From Burkholderiales bacterium (lineage in GTDB: Bacteria; Pseudomonadota; Gammaproteobacteria; Burkholderiales; Burkholderiaceae_C), in the NCBI GenBank assembly GCA_947448105.1, contig CANFNE010000010.1, positions 1 through 21,178 of the forward strand: a stretch of 21,178 bases of DNA, given 5' to 3'. Shown here one piece after another: positions 7,022-15,031 of this stretch (positions are counted from its first letter, which is position 1; every line of letters begins with the position of its first letter). The position numbers and the translations under genes were made by a program. The notes under the pieces were generated by a model. It had not been told where the DNA came from, made no database searches, and worked only from the letters and a program-made list of their open reading frames with translations.

Positions 7022-7945
7022 ATGAAACCCATCACCCGCATCGAGCAATCCCTGGCAATGGCTTTGGCTGCCGTGGAAGAGCCCGGTTGCCCGCCCAAGC
7101 TGGTGGCGGCGGTGCGCCATGCGGTGTTTCCCGGTGGCGCGCGCATTCGCCCGCAGCTGTGTTTGGCGGTAGCCCAGGCCTGCGGCCAGGACGATCCGGC
7201 CCTGACCGACGCGGCTGCCGTGGCCATCGAACTGATGCACTGCGCCTCGCTGGTGCATGACGACCTGCCGTGTTTTGACGACGCCGCCACCCGCCGGGGT
7301 CGCGCCTCGGTGCACTGGGCCTTTGGCCAGCCCCTGGCCGTGCTGGCCGGGGATGCGCTCATCGTGATGGCTTTCCAGACCCTGGCCGCCGCTTCGGGCA
7401 AGTCGCCGCTGCGCCTGCCGGGCCTCATGAAAATCATCGCCGACAGCGTGGGTATGCCCAATGGCATCGTGGCCGGGCAGGCTTGGGAATCCGAGTCGCG
7501 CGTATCCCTCATGCAATACCAGCGGGCCAAGACCGGCTCGCTGTTTGTGGCTGCCACTTGCGCCGGTGCCCTGAGCGCCGGTGCCGACCCCAAAGCCTGG
7601 CAGGCCTTGGGCGACTGCCTGGGCGAGGCCTACCAAGTGGCCGACGACATCCGCGACGTGATGGGCCAGGCCGAACTGCTGGGCAAGCCCGTGGGCCAAG
7701 ACGCGCAGCACGCCCGTCCCAACGCCATTGCCGACCTCGGGCTGGGCGGCGCGATTGTGCATTTCGAGTCGCTCATCGAGGCCGCTGCCGACTCCATTCC
7801 CGAAGGCCCGAGCGCTGCCGCCATGCGCGAACTGGTGTGGCAAGAGTCGGAGCGCCTGGTGCCGCGCGCCGCCTGCAGCCAATACCGCGCGCAGGCCCAA
7901 GCCCAAAGCGCCGCGGCGACCACGCGCCAGACCGCTGCCGCTTAA
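7022..7945 (+). CDS. crtE: Geranylgeranyl diphosphate synthase
   Basis: CrtE is a soluble trans-prenyltransferase that extends farnesyl diphosphate with IPP to GGPP, the precursor of both carotenoids and the bacteriochlorophyll phytyl tail. The 307-residue product has both Asp-rich motifs: the first, DDLPCFDD with its CrtE-type P-C insert, at residues 80-87, and the second, DDIRD, at 208-212. The substrate-binding GGARIRP segment is near the N-terminus. The frame is open to a GTG at 6998. The ATG at 7022 is preferred because GGAG lies 7-8 nt upstream and because the product then starts like other CrtE proteins. It is the first gene of the crtEF-bchCXYZ-puf run and sits behind the regulated promoter at 6921-6949. 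Confidence 0.94.
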   Translation: MKPITRIEQSLAMALAAVEEPGCPPKLVAAVRHAVFPGGARIRPQLCLAVAQACGQDDPALTDAAAVAIELMHCASLVHDDLPCFDDAATRRGRASVHWAFGQPLAVLAGDALIVMAFQTLAAASGKSPLRLPGLMKIIADSVGMPNGIVAGQAWESESRVSLMQYQRAKTGSLFVAATCAGALSAGADPKAWQALGDCLGEAYQVADDIRDVMGQAELLGKPVGQDAQHARPNAIADLGLGGAIVHFESLIEAAADSIPEGPSAAAMRELVWQESERLVPRAACSQYRAQAQAQSAAATTRQTAAA

Positions 7946-7988
7946 GCCCCGCCCGAAAACTGCCCAAGCACCGCCTAAGCACCATCCC

Positions 7989-9203
7989 ATGAAAACCCTG
8001 GACCTGGCCCCCCTGCCCAGCGCATCCGAACGCGAAACGCCCTGGCGCGACCGCCTCGAAGCGCTGGTGGACCGCTGGATGACCAGCGACGCGCTGTACC
8101 GCTGGAGCGTGGCCAACCCGCTCACGCGCTGGGTCACGCGCATGCGCGCCCGCAAGGTGTTTGACCTGATGGCCGGCTTTGTCTATTCGCAGGTCTTGCT
8201 GGCCTGTGTGCGCCTGCGCATTTTGGAAACCGTGGCCGAACGCCCCCGCACCCTGGACGAACTGGCGCAAGCCACGCAGCTGCCCGCTGCTGGTTTGCAG
8301 CGCTTGCTGCAATCGGCCTTGGCGCTGCAACTGCTGGAAATGCGCAGCCGGGGCCGCTTCGGTCTGGGCCCGCTGGGTGCGCCCGTGGCCGGCCACGCGG
8401 GCATACGCGCCATGGTGGAGCACCACGCCGTGCTGTACCAAGACATGCAAGACCCGGTGGCCATGCTGGCGGCTTCGGGCCAGGCTGGCGAGATGGCGCA
8501 GTACTGGCCTTATGCGCTGGACGACGCTGACAAAGCCCGCGCTGCGGCTGACGCGCTCCAGGCCGAAAAATACGCACGCTATTCCAACCTGATGTCGGCC
8601 TCGCAGCCCTTTGTGGTGGACGAAATTTTGGCCAGCTACCGCTTTGACGCGCACCAGGGCGTGCTCGATGTAGGTGGTGGCCAGGGCACGTTTTTGTCGC
8701 GCCTGGCACGCCACGCGCCGAAGCTCGCGCTTCACCTGTTTGACCTGCCCGAGGTGGCCACGCTGGCGCGTGCCAACTTTGCGCGCCAAGGTTTGTCAGG
8801 GCGCGCCAACGCCGTGGGGGGTAGCTTTTTGCAAGACCCGCTGCCCCGGGGTGCGGACCTGGTCACATTGATCCGCGTGGCGCACGACCACCCGGACGCC
8901 GATGTGCGCACCGTGCTGGCCTCAATTTATGCCGCGCTGCCCGTGGGTGGCACCTTGCTGCTGGCCGAGCCCATGGCGCAAGAGGCAGGTGAGGCGCCGC
9001 TGGGTGATGCCTACTTTCATTTCTACCTGCTGGCCATGGGCGCGGGGCGCCTGCGCACCGCCAGCGAGCTGATGGCCATGATGGCCCAGGCCGGTTTCAC
9101 CCACATCGAAACCGTGCCCAACGCCATGCCGCTGCAAACCCAAATTTTGGTGGGGCGCAAGTCCCGGGCGGTGGACGCGTCTACGCCGACCGCCGTCCAT
9201 TAA
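7989..9203 (+). CDS. crtF: Hydroxyneurosporene O-methyltransferase
   Basis: CrtF transfers a methyl group from S-adenosylmethionine to the tertiary hydroxyl made by CrtC, giving the methoxy carotenoids of the spheroidene pathway. The 404-residue product has an N-terminal winged-helix dimerisation part and a C-terminal class I methyltransferase domain. The SAM-binding motif DVGGGQG is at residues 227-233, and a likely catalytic RVAHDHPD segment lies further on. The ATG at 7989 is chosen because the open frame upstream of it runs within crtE and does not resemble the family. No obvious Shine-Dalgarno is present. It follows crtE by 43 bp, and bchC starts 22 bp after it. Length and order match crtF of other purple bacteria. 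Confidence 0.93.
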   Translation: MKTLDLAPLPSASERETPWRDRLEALVDRWMTSDALYRWSVANPLTRWVTRMRARKVFDLMAGFVYSQVLLACVRLRILETVAERPRTLDELAQATQLPAAGLQRLLQSALALQLLEMRSRGRFGLGPLGAPVAGHAGIRAMVEHHAVLYQDMQDPVAMLAASGQAGEMAQYWPYALDDADKARAAADALQAEKYARYSNLMSASQPFVVDEILASYRFDAHQGVLDVGGGQGTFLSRLARHAPKLALHLFDLPEVATLARANFARQGLSGRANAVGGSFLQDPLPRGADLVTLIRVAHDHPDADVRTVLASIYAALPVGGTLLLAEPMAQEAGEAPLGDAYFHFYLLAMGAGRLRTASELMAMMAQAGFTHIETVPNAMPLQTQILVGRKSRAVDASTPTAVH

Positions 9204-9225
9204 GCGCACCTTCGCAGCCACCCCC

Positions 9226-10164
9226 ATGCACGCCCAAGCCATCGTTTTCCAAAACCCGCACGCGCTGGATGTGCGCGCGCTGGCTTTGCCGGAATTGGGC
9301 GCTGCCGACGTGGAAGTGCAAGTGGAATACACCGGCATCAGCACCGGCACCGAGCGCCTGTTGTGGAACGGCACCATGCCCGCTTTTCCTGGCATGGGCT
9401 ACCCGCTGGTGCCCGGCTACGAGACCGTGGGGCGCGTGGTGCGCGCAGGCGACGCGGCCAGCCGCAAAGTGGGTACGCGCGTGTTTGTGCCCGGCTCGCA
9501 ATGCTTTACCGATGCGCGCAACCTGTTTGGCGGATCGGCCTCGCGCCTGGTAGTGCCCGGTGCGCGGGCCATGGAAATCAAGGACTCGCTGGCCGAGCAA
9601 GGCGTGTTGTTTGCGCTGGCGGCCACCGCGTACCACGCGCACAGCGCCGCCGGTACCCAGCAGCCCGATCTCATCATTGGCCACGGCGTGCTCGGTCGGA
9701 TGATTGCGCGCTTGGCGGTCGTCGCTGGTGCTAAACCCGTGGTCTGGGAAACCAACCCCGCGCGGCGTGCGGGAGCCCAAGGCTACGAGGTCATCGACCC
9801 CAGCACCGATACACGTCGCAACTACCAGTGCATTTGTGATGTCAGCGGCGCCGGGCACTTGCTCAATGCGTTGATCGGCCGCCTGGCCCCTCGCGGTGAA
9901 GTGGTGCTCGCAGGCTTTTATGACGAGCCACTGTCTTTTGTATTTCCCCCTGCTTTTATGCGCGAAGCCCGTATCCGTGTGGCTGCCCAGTGGGCCCCCC
10001 AAGACCTGGTGGACGTGATTGCTTTGGCCGCCGAAGGGCGCCTTTCCTTGGATGGCTTGGTGACCCACCAGCACGACGCCACCCAGGCGGAGTTCGCCTA
10101 CCGCACCGCCTTTGGTGACGCCGATTGTTTGAAGATGGTTTTGGATTGGAGACAGACCCAATGA
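9226..10164 (+). CDS. bchC: 3-hydroxyethyl bacteriochlorophyllide a dehydrogenase
   Basis: BchC oxidises the C3 hydroxyethyl group of bacteriochlorophyllide to the acetyl group, a late step to bacteriochlorophyllide a. The 312-residue product is a medium-chain dehydrogenase/reductase. It has a GroES-like N-terminal part (GISTGTERLLWNGTMP, VPGYETVGRV) and a Rossmann segment with GHGVLG at residues 152-157. Cysteine content is low, and the usual structural-zinc cysteine set is not seen. The C-terminal QHDATQAEFAYRTAF segment is typical of BchC. Its stop codon overlaps the bchX start (ATGA at 10161-10164), so translation of bchX is probably coupled to it. The gene starts the bchCXYZ block known from all well-studied purple bacteria. 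Confidence 0.95.
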   Translation: MHAQAIVFQNPHALDVRALALPELGAADVEVQVEYTGISTGTERLLWNGTMPAFPGMGYPLVPGYETVGRVVRAGDAASRKVGTRVFVPGSQCFTDARNLFGGSASRLVVPGARAMEIKDSLAEQGVLFALAATAYHAHSAAGTQQPDLIIGHGVLGRMIARLAVVAGAKPVVWETNPARRAGAQGYEVIDPSTDTRRNYQCICDVSGAGHLLNALIGRLAPRGEVVLAGFYDEPLSFVFPPAFMREARIRVAAQWAPQDLVDVIALAAEGRLSLDGLVTHQHDATQAEFAYRTAFGDADCLKMVLDWRQTQ

Positions 10165-11174
10165 GCGCAAGCACGATTCCCGCTGCAGCCCCCCTGAACT
10201 TCATGCGCGATATTTTGCGCACCGAAGCCGCGCAGGAGCCCGCGCCTGTGGCCACGGGCGAAGTGACCAAGGAGACGCAAATTATTGCGATCTACGGCAA
10301 GGGCGGCATTGGCAAAAGCTTCACGCTGGCCAACCTGAGTTACATGATGGCGCAGCAGGGAAAAAAAGTGCTGCTCATCGGCTGCGACCCCAAGAGCGAC
10401 ACCACCAGCTTGCTGTTTGGCGGGCGCGCTTGCCCCACCATCATCGAGACCTCGTCCAAGAAAAAGCTCGCCGGTGAAGCCGTGGCCATTGGCGACGTGT
10501 GCTTCAAGCGCGACGGCGTCTACGCCATGGAACTCGGCGGCCCCGAAGTCGGGCGCGGCTGCGGCGGGCGCGGCATCATCCACGGCTTTGAGTTGCTCGA
10601 AAAACTCGGTTTTCACGAGTGGGGTTTTGACTACGTGCTGCTCGACTTTTTGGGCGACGTGGTGTGCGGCGGCTTTGGCCTGCCGATTGCCCGCGACATG
10701 TGCCAGAAGGTCATCGTTGTTGCGAGCAACGACTTGCAGTCTTTGTACGTGGCCAACAACGTGTGCTCGGCGGTGGAGTATTTCCGCAAGCTTGGTGGCA
10801 ATGTGGGCGTGGCCGGCATGGTGATCAACCGCGACGACGGCACCGGCGAGGCAGCCGCGTTTGCCGAGCACGTGGGCATTCCGGTTTTGTCCACCATTCC
10901 CGCCAACGAAGACATCCGCCGCAAGAGCGCCAGCTACGAAATCATCGGCCGGCCCGACTCGGTGTGGGGCCCCATGTTTGCCGAGCTGGCAGAAAACGTA
11001 GGCACCTCGACACCGGTGCGGCCCAAGCCCATGACGCAAGACGCGCTCTTGGGGCTTTTCTCCGCCGCGTCCGTGGGACGCGACGTGGTGCTAGAGCCCG
11101 CCACCCAGTTTGATATGTGCGGCAAGACCGATACCACCAAGCCCACGCTTGAAGTGGTGTACGACGAAGTCTGA
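10161..11174 (+). CDS. bchX: Chlorophyllide a reductase iron protein subunit X
   Basis: BchX is the NifH-like ATP-dependent reductase that passes electrons to BchYZ for reduction of the C7-C8 bond of chlorophyllide a. The 337-residue product has a P-loop YGKGGIGKS at residues 45-53 and the switch I region CDPKSD (75-80). The two cysteines that hold the shared [4Fe-4S] cluster are C134 (GRGCGGRG) and C169 (VVCGGFGLP). The ATG at 10161 overlaps the bchC stop and has a GGAGA about 8 nt upstream, so it is preferred over the in-frame upstream TTG at 10125. The N-terminal 35 residues before the P-loop domain are the usual BchX extension relative to BchL. Confidence 0.97.
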   Translation: MSASTIPAAAPLNFMRDILRTEAAQEPAPVATGEVTKETQIIAIYGKGGIGKSFTLANLSYMMAQQGKKVLLIGCDPKSDTTSLLFGGRACPTIIETSSKKKLAGEAVAIGDVCFKRDGVYAMELGGPEVGRGCGGRGIIHGFELLEKLGFHEWGFDYVLLDFLGDVVCGGFGLPIARDMCQKVIVVASNDLQSLYVANNVCSAVEYFRKLGGNVGVAGMVINRDDGTGEAAAFAEHVGIPVLSTIPANEDIRRKSASYEIIGRPDSVWGPMFAELAENVGTSTPVRPKPMTQDALLGLFSAASVGRDVVLEPATQFDMCGKTDTTKPTLEVVYDEV

Positions 11175-11189
11175 TCAGCGCACCAGCCC

Positions 11190-12758
11190 ATGAACAAGAC
11201 CATTCCCATCGTTGCCGCTCCCGTGGCCCCAGCCTCTGCGTCCAGCACGGCGATTGAGGGCGATGGCATGGGCTGCCATGCGGGGGGCGAAAAAATGCTG
11301 GCGGCGGCCAAGGCCTCGGGCAAGTCGGAGGTGCTGGCGCAGTACGCCAAAGACTATCCCGCCAAGCCCAACGCCGGCCCGCACGACCAGCCGCAAAGCA
11401 TGTGCCCGGCCTTTGGTTCCTTGCGCGTGGGCTTGCGCATGCGCCGCACCGCCACCATTTTGTCGGGCTCGGCCTGCTGCGTGTATGGCTTGACCTTCAC
11501 CTCGCATTTCTACGGTGCACGGCGCAGCGTGGGCTACGTGCCTTTCAATTCCGAGTCGCTGGTCACGGGCAAGCTGTTCGAGGACATCCGTGAAGCGGTT
11601 TACAACGAGGCCGACCCGGCCAAGTACGACGCCATCGTCATCATCAATTTGTGCGTGCCCACGGCCAGCGGCGTGCCGCTGCAGCTGCTGCCCAAAGACA
11701 TCAACGGCGTACGCATCATCGGCATTGACGTTCCCGGCTTTGGCGTGCCCACGCACGCTGAGGCCAAGGATGTGCTGGCCGGTGCGATGCTGAAATACGC
11801 CCGCGAAGAAATCATGGCCGGGCCGGTGCAGGCGCCACGCACTGGCCGTTCCGAGAAACCCACCATCGCCTTGTTGGGCGAAATGTTTCCGGCTGATCCG
11901 GTCATCATTGGCCGCATGTTGGAGCCCATGGGCCTGGCCGCCGGTCCGGTGGTGCCCACGCGCGAATGGCGCGAGCTGTACGCCGCGCTCGACTGCACGG
12001 CGGTGGCTGCCATCCACCCGTTTTATACCGCCAGCGTGCGCGAGTTTGAAGCCGCAGGTCGCCCCATTGTGGGTTCTGCGCCCGTGGGCCACGACGGCAC
12101 CGAGGCTTGGTTGCAAGCCATTGGCAATGCCGCCAACGTGCCCCAGGCCAAGATTGATTTGGTCAAAAACATCATGCTGCCTGCGATCAAGGCGGGCCTG
12201 ACCAAGATGCCGATCAAGGGCCGCATTACGCTGAGCGGCTACGAAGGCTCAGAATTGCTGGTGGGCCGCCTGCTGGTGGAAAGCGGCGCCGACCTGCGCT
12301 ATGTGGGCACCGCCTGCCCGCGCACCGTTTGGAGCGACCCGGACCGCGAATGGCTGGAGGCGCGCGGTGTGCATGTGCAGTTCCGGGCGTCCCTCGAGAA
12401 CGACCTGGACGCCATGCACGAATGGCAGCCCGACGTGGCCATCGGCACCACGCCCATCGTGCAAGCCGCCAAGGAGCGCAGCATTCCTGGCCTGTATTTC
12501 ACCAACCTGATTTCTGCCCGCCCCTTGATGGGCCCGGCAGGTGCGGGTTCGCTGGCCACGGTGATCAACGCTGCCATGGGCAACAAGGCGCGCTTTGACC
12601 AGATGCGCGAATTTTTTGGCGATGCGGGCGCAGGCCACAGCGCCGGTGTGTGGGAAAGCGCGGCAGGCGTGCCGCAAGACCGCCCCGAGTTCAAAGCCGA
12701 GACGCGGCGTCTGCTGGAAAAGCAGGCCAAGAAACGCAAGGCGGAGGCCATGGTATGA
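11190..12758 (+). CDS. bchY: Chlorophyllide a reductase subunit Y
   Basis: BchY is one half of the NifDK-like catalytic component of chlorophyllide a reductase (with BchZ). The 522-residue product contains cysteines C72 (MCPAFGSLR), C97 (SACCVYGL) and C155 (NLCVPTASG). These sit at the same mutual spacing as the three BchY ligands of the [4Fe-4S] NB-cluster described in Rhodobacter capsulatus, shifted by 10. An N-terminal GMGCHAGGEKML segment (C29) is also conserved in the family. It starts 15 bp after bchX. The C-terminal Lys/Arg-rich tail is ordinary. The start lacks a strong Shine-Dalgarno but is fixed by the neighbouring stop and the family beginning. Confidence 0.96.
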   Translation: MNKTIPIVAAPVAPASASSTAIEGDGMGCHAGGEKMLAAAKASGKSEVLAQYAKDYPAKPNAGPHDQPQSMCPAFGSLRVGLRMRRTATILSGSACCVYGLTFTSHFYGARRSVGYVPFNSESLVTGKLFEDIREAVYNEADPAKYDAIVIINLCVPTASGVPLQLLPKDINGVRIIGIDVPGFGVPTHAEAKDVLAGAMLKYAREEIMAGPVQAPRTGRSEKPTIALLGEMFPADPVIIGRMLEPMGLAAGPVVPTREWRELYAALDCTAVAAIHPFYTASVREFEAAGRPIVGSAPVGHDGTEAWLQAIGNAANVPQAKIDLVKNIMLPAIKAGLTKMPIKGRITLSGYEGSELLVGRLLVESGADLRYVGTACPRTVWSDPDREWLEARGVHVQFRASLENDLDAMHEWQPDVAIGTTPIVQAAKERSIPGLYFTNLISARPLMGPAGAGSLATVINAAMGNKARFDQMREFFGDAGAGHSAGVWESAAGVPQDRPEFKAETRRLLEKQAKKRKAEAMV

Positions 12759-12789
12759 CTGCCGCTCGCCATTTCACCCGGGGCTTGCC

Positions 12790-14268
12790 ATGCTAGTGCT
12801 CGACCACGATCGCGCAGGCGGCTACTGGGGTGCGGTGTATGTGTTTACCGCCATCAAGGGCATGCAAGTGGTGATTGACGGCCCCGTGGGCTGCGAGAAC
12901 CTGCCAGTCACATCCGTGCTGCATTACACCGACGCGCTGCCACCGCACGAGTTGCCTATTGTGGTGACGGGCCTAGCCGAAGAGCAGCTCGGGCGCGAAG
13001 GGACGGAGGGCTCCATGCGCCGGGCCCACGCCGCGCTCGACCCCGACCTGCCCGCCGTGGTGGTGACCGGCTCGATTGCCGAAATGATTGGCGGCGGTGT
13101 CACGCCCGAGGGCACCAACATCCAGCGCTTTTTGCCGCGCACAATTGACGAAGACCAGTGGCAATGCGCCAACCGTGCCATGTTCTGGCTGTGGCAGCAG
13201 TACGGCTTGCGCGATGTGCCCGCGCGCACGCCCTTGGCAGACCGCAAGCCCGGTGAGAAGCCGCGCGTCAACATCATTGGCCCGAGCTACGGCACCTTCA
13301 ATTCGCCCAGCGACCTGGCCGAGATCCGCCGCCTGGTGCAAGGCATTGGCGCCGAGATCAATATGGTGTTTCCGCTGGGCAGCCACCTGGCCGACGTGTC
13401 GCGCCTGGTGGAGGCGGATGTGAACATCTGCATGTACCGCGAGTTTGGCCGCATGCTGTGCGAGGCGCTGGAGCGGCCCTACCTGCAAGCGCCCATTGGT
13501 TTGCACAGCACCACCAAATTTATACGCTCGCTGGGCGAACTGTTGGGCCTGGACCCCGAGCCCTTTATCGAGCGCGAAAAGCACAGCACCATCAAGCCCA
13601 TCTGGGACCTGTGGCGCTCGGTCACGCAAGACTTTTTCGGCACCGCCAATTTTGGCGTGGTGGCCAACGAGACCTACACGCGCGGCATCCGCCATTTCCT
13701 GGAAGACGAAATGGGCCTGCCCTGCAACTTTGCGATCAGCCGCGTGGCGGGCGCAAAAACCGACAACGCTGAAGTGCGCCGCCTGGTGGCAGAAAAAACG
13801 CCGCTGGTGCTGTACGGCAGCTACAACGAACGCATCTACCTGGCCGAAATTGGTGGCGGCGGCATGATGAAAACCAGCTTTATTCCAGCGAGTTTTCCGC
13901 TGCCCATCATCCGGCGCCACACCGGCACACCGTTTATGGGTTATTCGGGTGCGACTTACATCATTCAGGAGTTTTGCAACGCCTTGTTTGACGCGCTGTT
14001 CCACATCCTGCCGCTGGGCACCGAGATGGACAAGATTGAATCGAGCCCCGGGCGCGCAGCCACAGAGTCGACCATTCCCTGGGAGCCCGAGGCCCACCAG
14101 CGCATGCAAGCGCTGCTGGAGCTGCAGCCGGTATTGGTGCGTATTTCGGCGGCCAAGCGCATGCGTGACCACGCAGAGCGTGACGCGCGCGAGACCGGGC
14201 GCTCGCACGTCGAGGCAGCGCGTTTTTCAGAGTTGTTCGGGCCATCGAGGGCGGAGGCGCTGGCGTGA
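12790..14268 (+). CDS. bchZ: Chlorophyllide a reductase subunit Z
   Basis: BchZ pairs with BchY to form the catalytic heterotetramer of chlorophyllide a reductase. The product is 492 residues from the ATG at 12790, the usual length. The beginning MLVLDHDRAGGYWGAVYVFT is the family's own, and C35 in GPVGCENLP is the single BchZ ligand of the shared [4Fe-4S] cluster. The frame is open back to 12595 inside bchY, but that part is out-of-frame bchY sequence and is not included. The gene starts 31 bp after bchY, and a 13-codon frame bridges the gap. It ends 147 bp before pufB; in Rhodobacter the puf promoter lies in or near bchZ. Confidence 0.96.
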   Translation: MLVLDHDRAGGYWGAVYVFTAIKGMQVVIDGPVGCENLPVTSVLHYTDALPPHELPIVVTGLAEEQLGREGTEGSMRRAHAALDPDLPAVVVTGSIAEMIGGGVTPEGTNIQRFLPRTIDEDQWQCANRAMFWLWQQYGLRDVPARTPLADRKPGEKPRVNIIGPSYGTFNSPSDLAEIRRLVQGIGAEINMVFPLGSHLADVSRLVEADVNICMYREFGRMLCEALERPYLQAPIGLHSTTKFIRSLGELLGLDPEPFIEREKHSTIKPIWDLWRSVTQDFFGTANFGVVANETYTRGIRHFLEDEMGLPCNFAISRVAGAKTDNAEVRRLVAEKTPLVLYGSYNERIYLAEIGGGGMMKTSFIPASFPLPIIRRHTGTPFMGYSGATYIIQEFCNALFDALFHILPLGTEMDKIESSPGRAATESTIPWEPEAHQRMQALLELQPVLVRISAAKRMRDHAERDARETGRSHVEAARFSELFGPSRAEALA

Positions 14269-14415
14269 GCCACGCGCGCAAGCCTTGGATGGCCTGTACA
14301 CGCACCCGGCTTGTCCGGGGGCAAACCTGCTGGGGCATTCGTGCTGCAGCAGTCCGAGCCACACCGACCCCGGTGTGGCAAGTCGCCGCAAGGCATTTTG
14401 AGTGAGGCATTAACT
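14269..14415 (+). promoter_or_regulatory. bchZ-pufB leader region with hairpin at 14358-14379
   Basis: This spacer holds the 5' leader of the puf genes. A perfect 9-bp GC-rich stem (GCCACACCG at 14358-14366 with CGGTGTGGC at 14371-14379) closes an ACCC loop. No T-run follows, so it is not a terminator. A 10-bp palindrome TGCTGCAGCA lies at 14342-14351. Hairpins in this position may protect a processed 5' end of puf mRNA, as studied in Rhodobacter, but that role is inferred. No -35/-10 pair, FNR box or TGT-N12-ACA site is seen here. A GAGG at about 14404-14407 serves pufB. Confidence 0.45.
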
Positions 14416-14559
14416 ATGACTGATGCAGCGAACCCCTCAGGGCTGACAGACGAAGAAGCCCAAGAGTTCCACCAGTACTACATCCAGGGTTACCTGCTGT
14501 GGGCTGTTGGCGCTTTCTTCGCCCACAGCTTGGTGTGGGTATGGCGTCCCTGGTTCTAA
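14416..14559 (+). CDS. pufB: LH1 antenna beta polypeptide
   Basis: PufB is the beta subunit of the core antenna (LH1), a single-helix inner-membrane protein that pairs with PufA and binds bacteriochlorophyll. The 47-residue product has the family pattern: an acidic N-terminal part with EFH (H19), one transmembrane helix (about 22-42), the bacteriochlorophyll-ligating H37, and the closing WVWRPW. The ATG at 14416 has GAGG 8 nt upstream; the open frame further upstream to 14311 does not resemble the family. It opens the puf operon. Unlike the usual order, pufA does not follow directly: a 74-codon gene lies between. Confidence 0.96.
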   Translation: MTDAANPSGLTDEEAQEFHQYYIQGYLLWAVGAFFAHSLVWVWRPWF

Positions 14560-14582
14560 GCGAACCTTAACTGGAGGTATGT

Positions 14583-14807
14583 ATGGCCCAACCGAACGTA
14601 AGTGCTCCGTCGTTTATTTCTGATAACCATCTCAATGGGTATCGGCTGATATTCGTGCTGCTTTTCTTTGTGTTCATGGCGCTTGCCGTGTTCGGTCAGT
14701 TGCTAGCGTTGAACTGGCGAACCTGGCTGCCCGGCGCGGAGGGATCAGCGACCACTTGGGTCGGTGTGAAATCTGCCGTCTATACCGTAATTTCTCAATT
14801 GAGTTAA
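14583..14807 (+). CDS. Unknown single-helix membrane protein between pufB and pufA
   Basis: I do not recognise this 74-residue protein. It has a polar N-terminal part (1-18, with H16 in SDNHLNGYR), one strongly hydrophobic helix (about 21-43), then NWRTWLPG and a short C-terminal helix-like tail (58-74). A strong GGAGG lies 5 nt before the ATG. The gaps to pufB (23 bp) and pufA (15 bp) are short, so it is very probably translated with the antenna genes. It is not PufQ as I know it. The helix followed by W-x-x-W-L-P loosely recalls an antenna alpha subunit, but Q39 stands where the ligand His would be. Size and layout also recall PufX (N-terminal DHLN-like segment, one helix, amphipathic tail). 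Both are by-eye resemblances. A role in the LH1-RC core complex is inferred from position. Confidence 0.85.
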   Translation: MAQPNVSAPSFISDNHLNGYRLIFVLLFFVFMALAVFGQLLALNWRTWLPGAEGSATTWVGVKSAVYTVISQLS

Positions 14808-14822
14808 CGAAAGGAAATTCCT

Positions 14823-15011
14823 ATGTGGCGCATTTGGCGTGTGATAGATCCCCGCAAGGCAATCGTATTAACCGGTTTGCTCATTGCATTTGTGTCGACA
14901 ACGATCCACCTGATCCAGATCAGCGGCGACCGTTACAACATCAACAGCTGGCATCCCGACACGGTCAAGGCCGCGAAGGCTGCGCAGAACGCGGCACTGC
15001 CGCAAAAGTAA
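14823..15011 (+). CDS. pufA: LH1 antenna alpha polypeptide
   Basis: PufA is the alpha subunit of LH1, pairing with PufB in the ring around the reaction centre. The 62-residue product starts with the classical MWRIW...DPR cytoplasmic segment. It has one transmembrane helix (about 12-34) with the bacteriochlorophyll ligand H29 in TTIHLIQIS, then NINSWH and an Ala/Lys-rich tail. AAAGGAAA about 8 nt before the ATG is a good ribosome binding site. It is separated from pufB by an unknown small membrane protein gene. A large hairpin with a T-run follows it before pufL. Confidence 0.96.
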   Translation: MWRIWRVIDPRKAIVLTGLLIAFVSTTIHLIQISGDRYNINSWHPDTVKAAKAAQNAALPQK

Positions 15012-15031
15012 CGGCTTTTGGCCGTCGCTCC

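Noticed and set aside
12595..12789. Upstream extension of the bchZ frame into bchY
   Set aside because: The extra residues are out-of-frame bchY sequence; the BchZ family begins at MLVLDHDRAGGYW.
12973..14208. Long minus-strand open frame (411 codons) opposite bchZ, and a similar one opposite bchY
   Set aside because: Both are antisense shadows of well-conserved genes with no family features; GC-rich third positions keep the opposite strand open.
14583..14807. Calling the gene between pufB and pufA pufQ or a second pufA
   Set aside because: It does not match PufQ as I know it, its position is wrong (PufQ precedes pufB), and it lacks the antenna MWRIW start and the ligand His.
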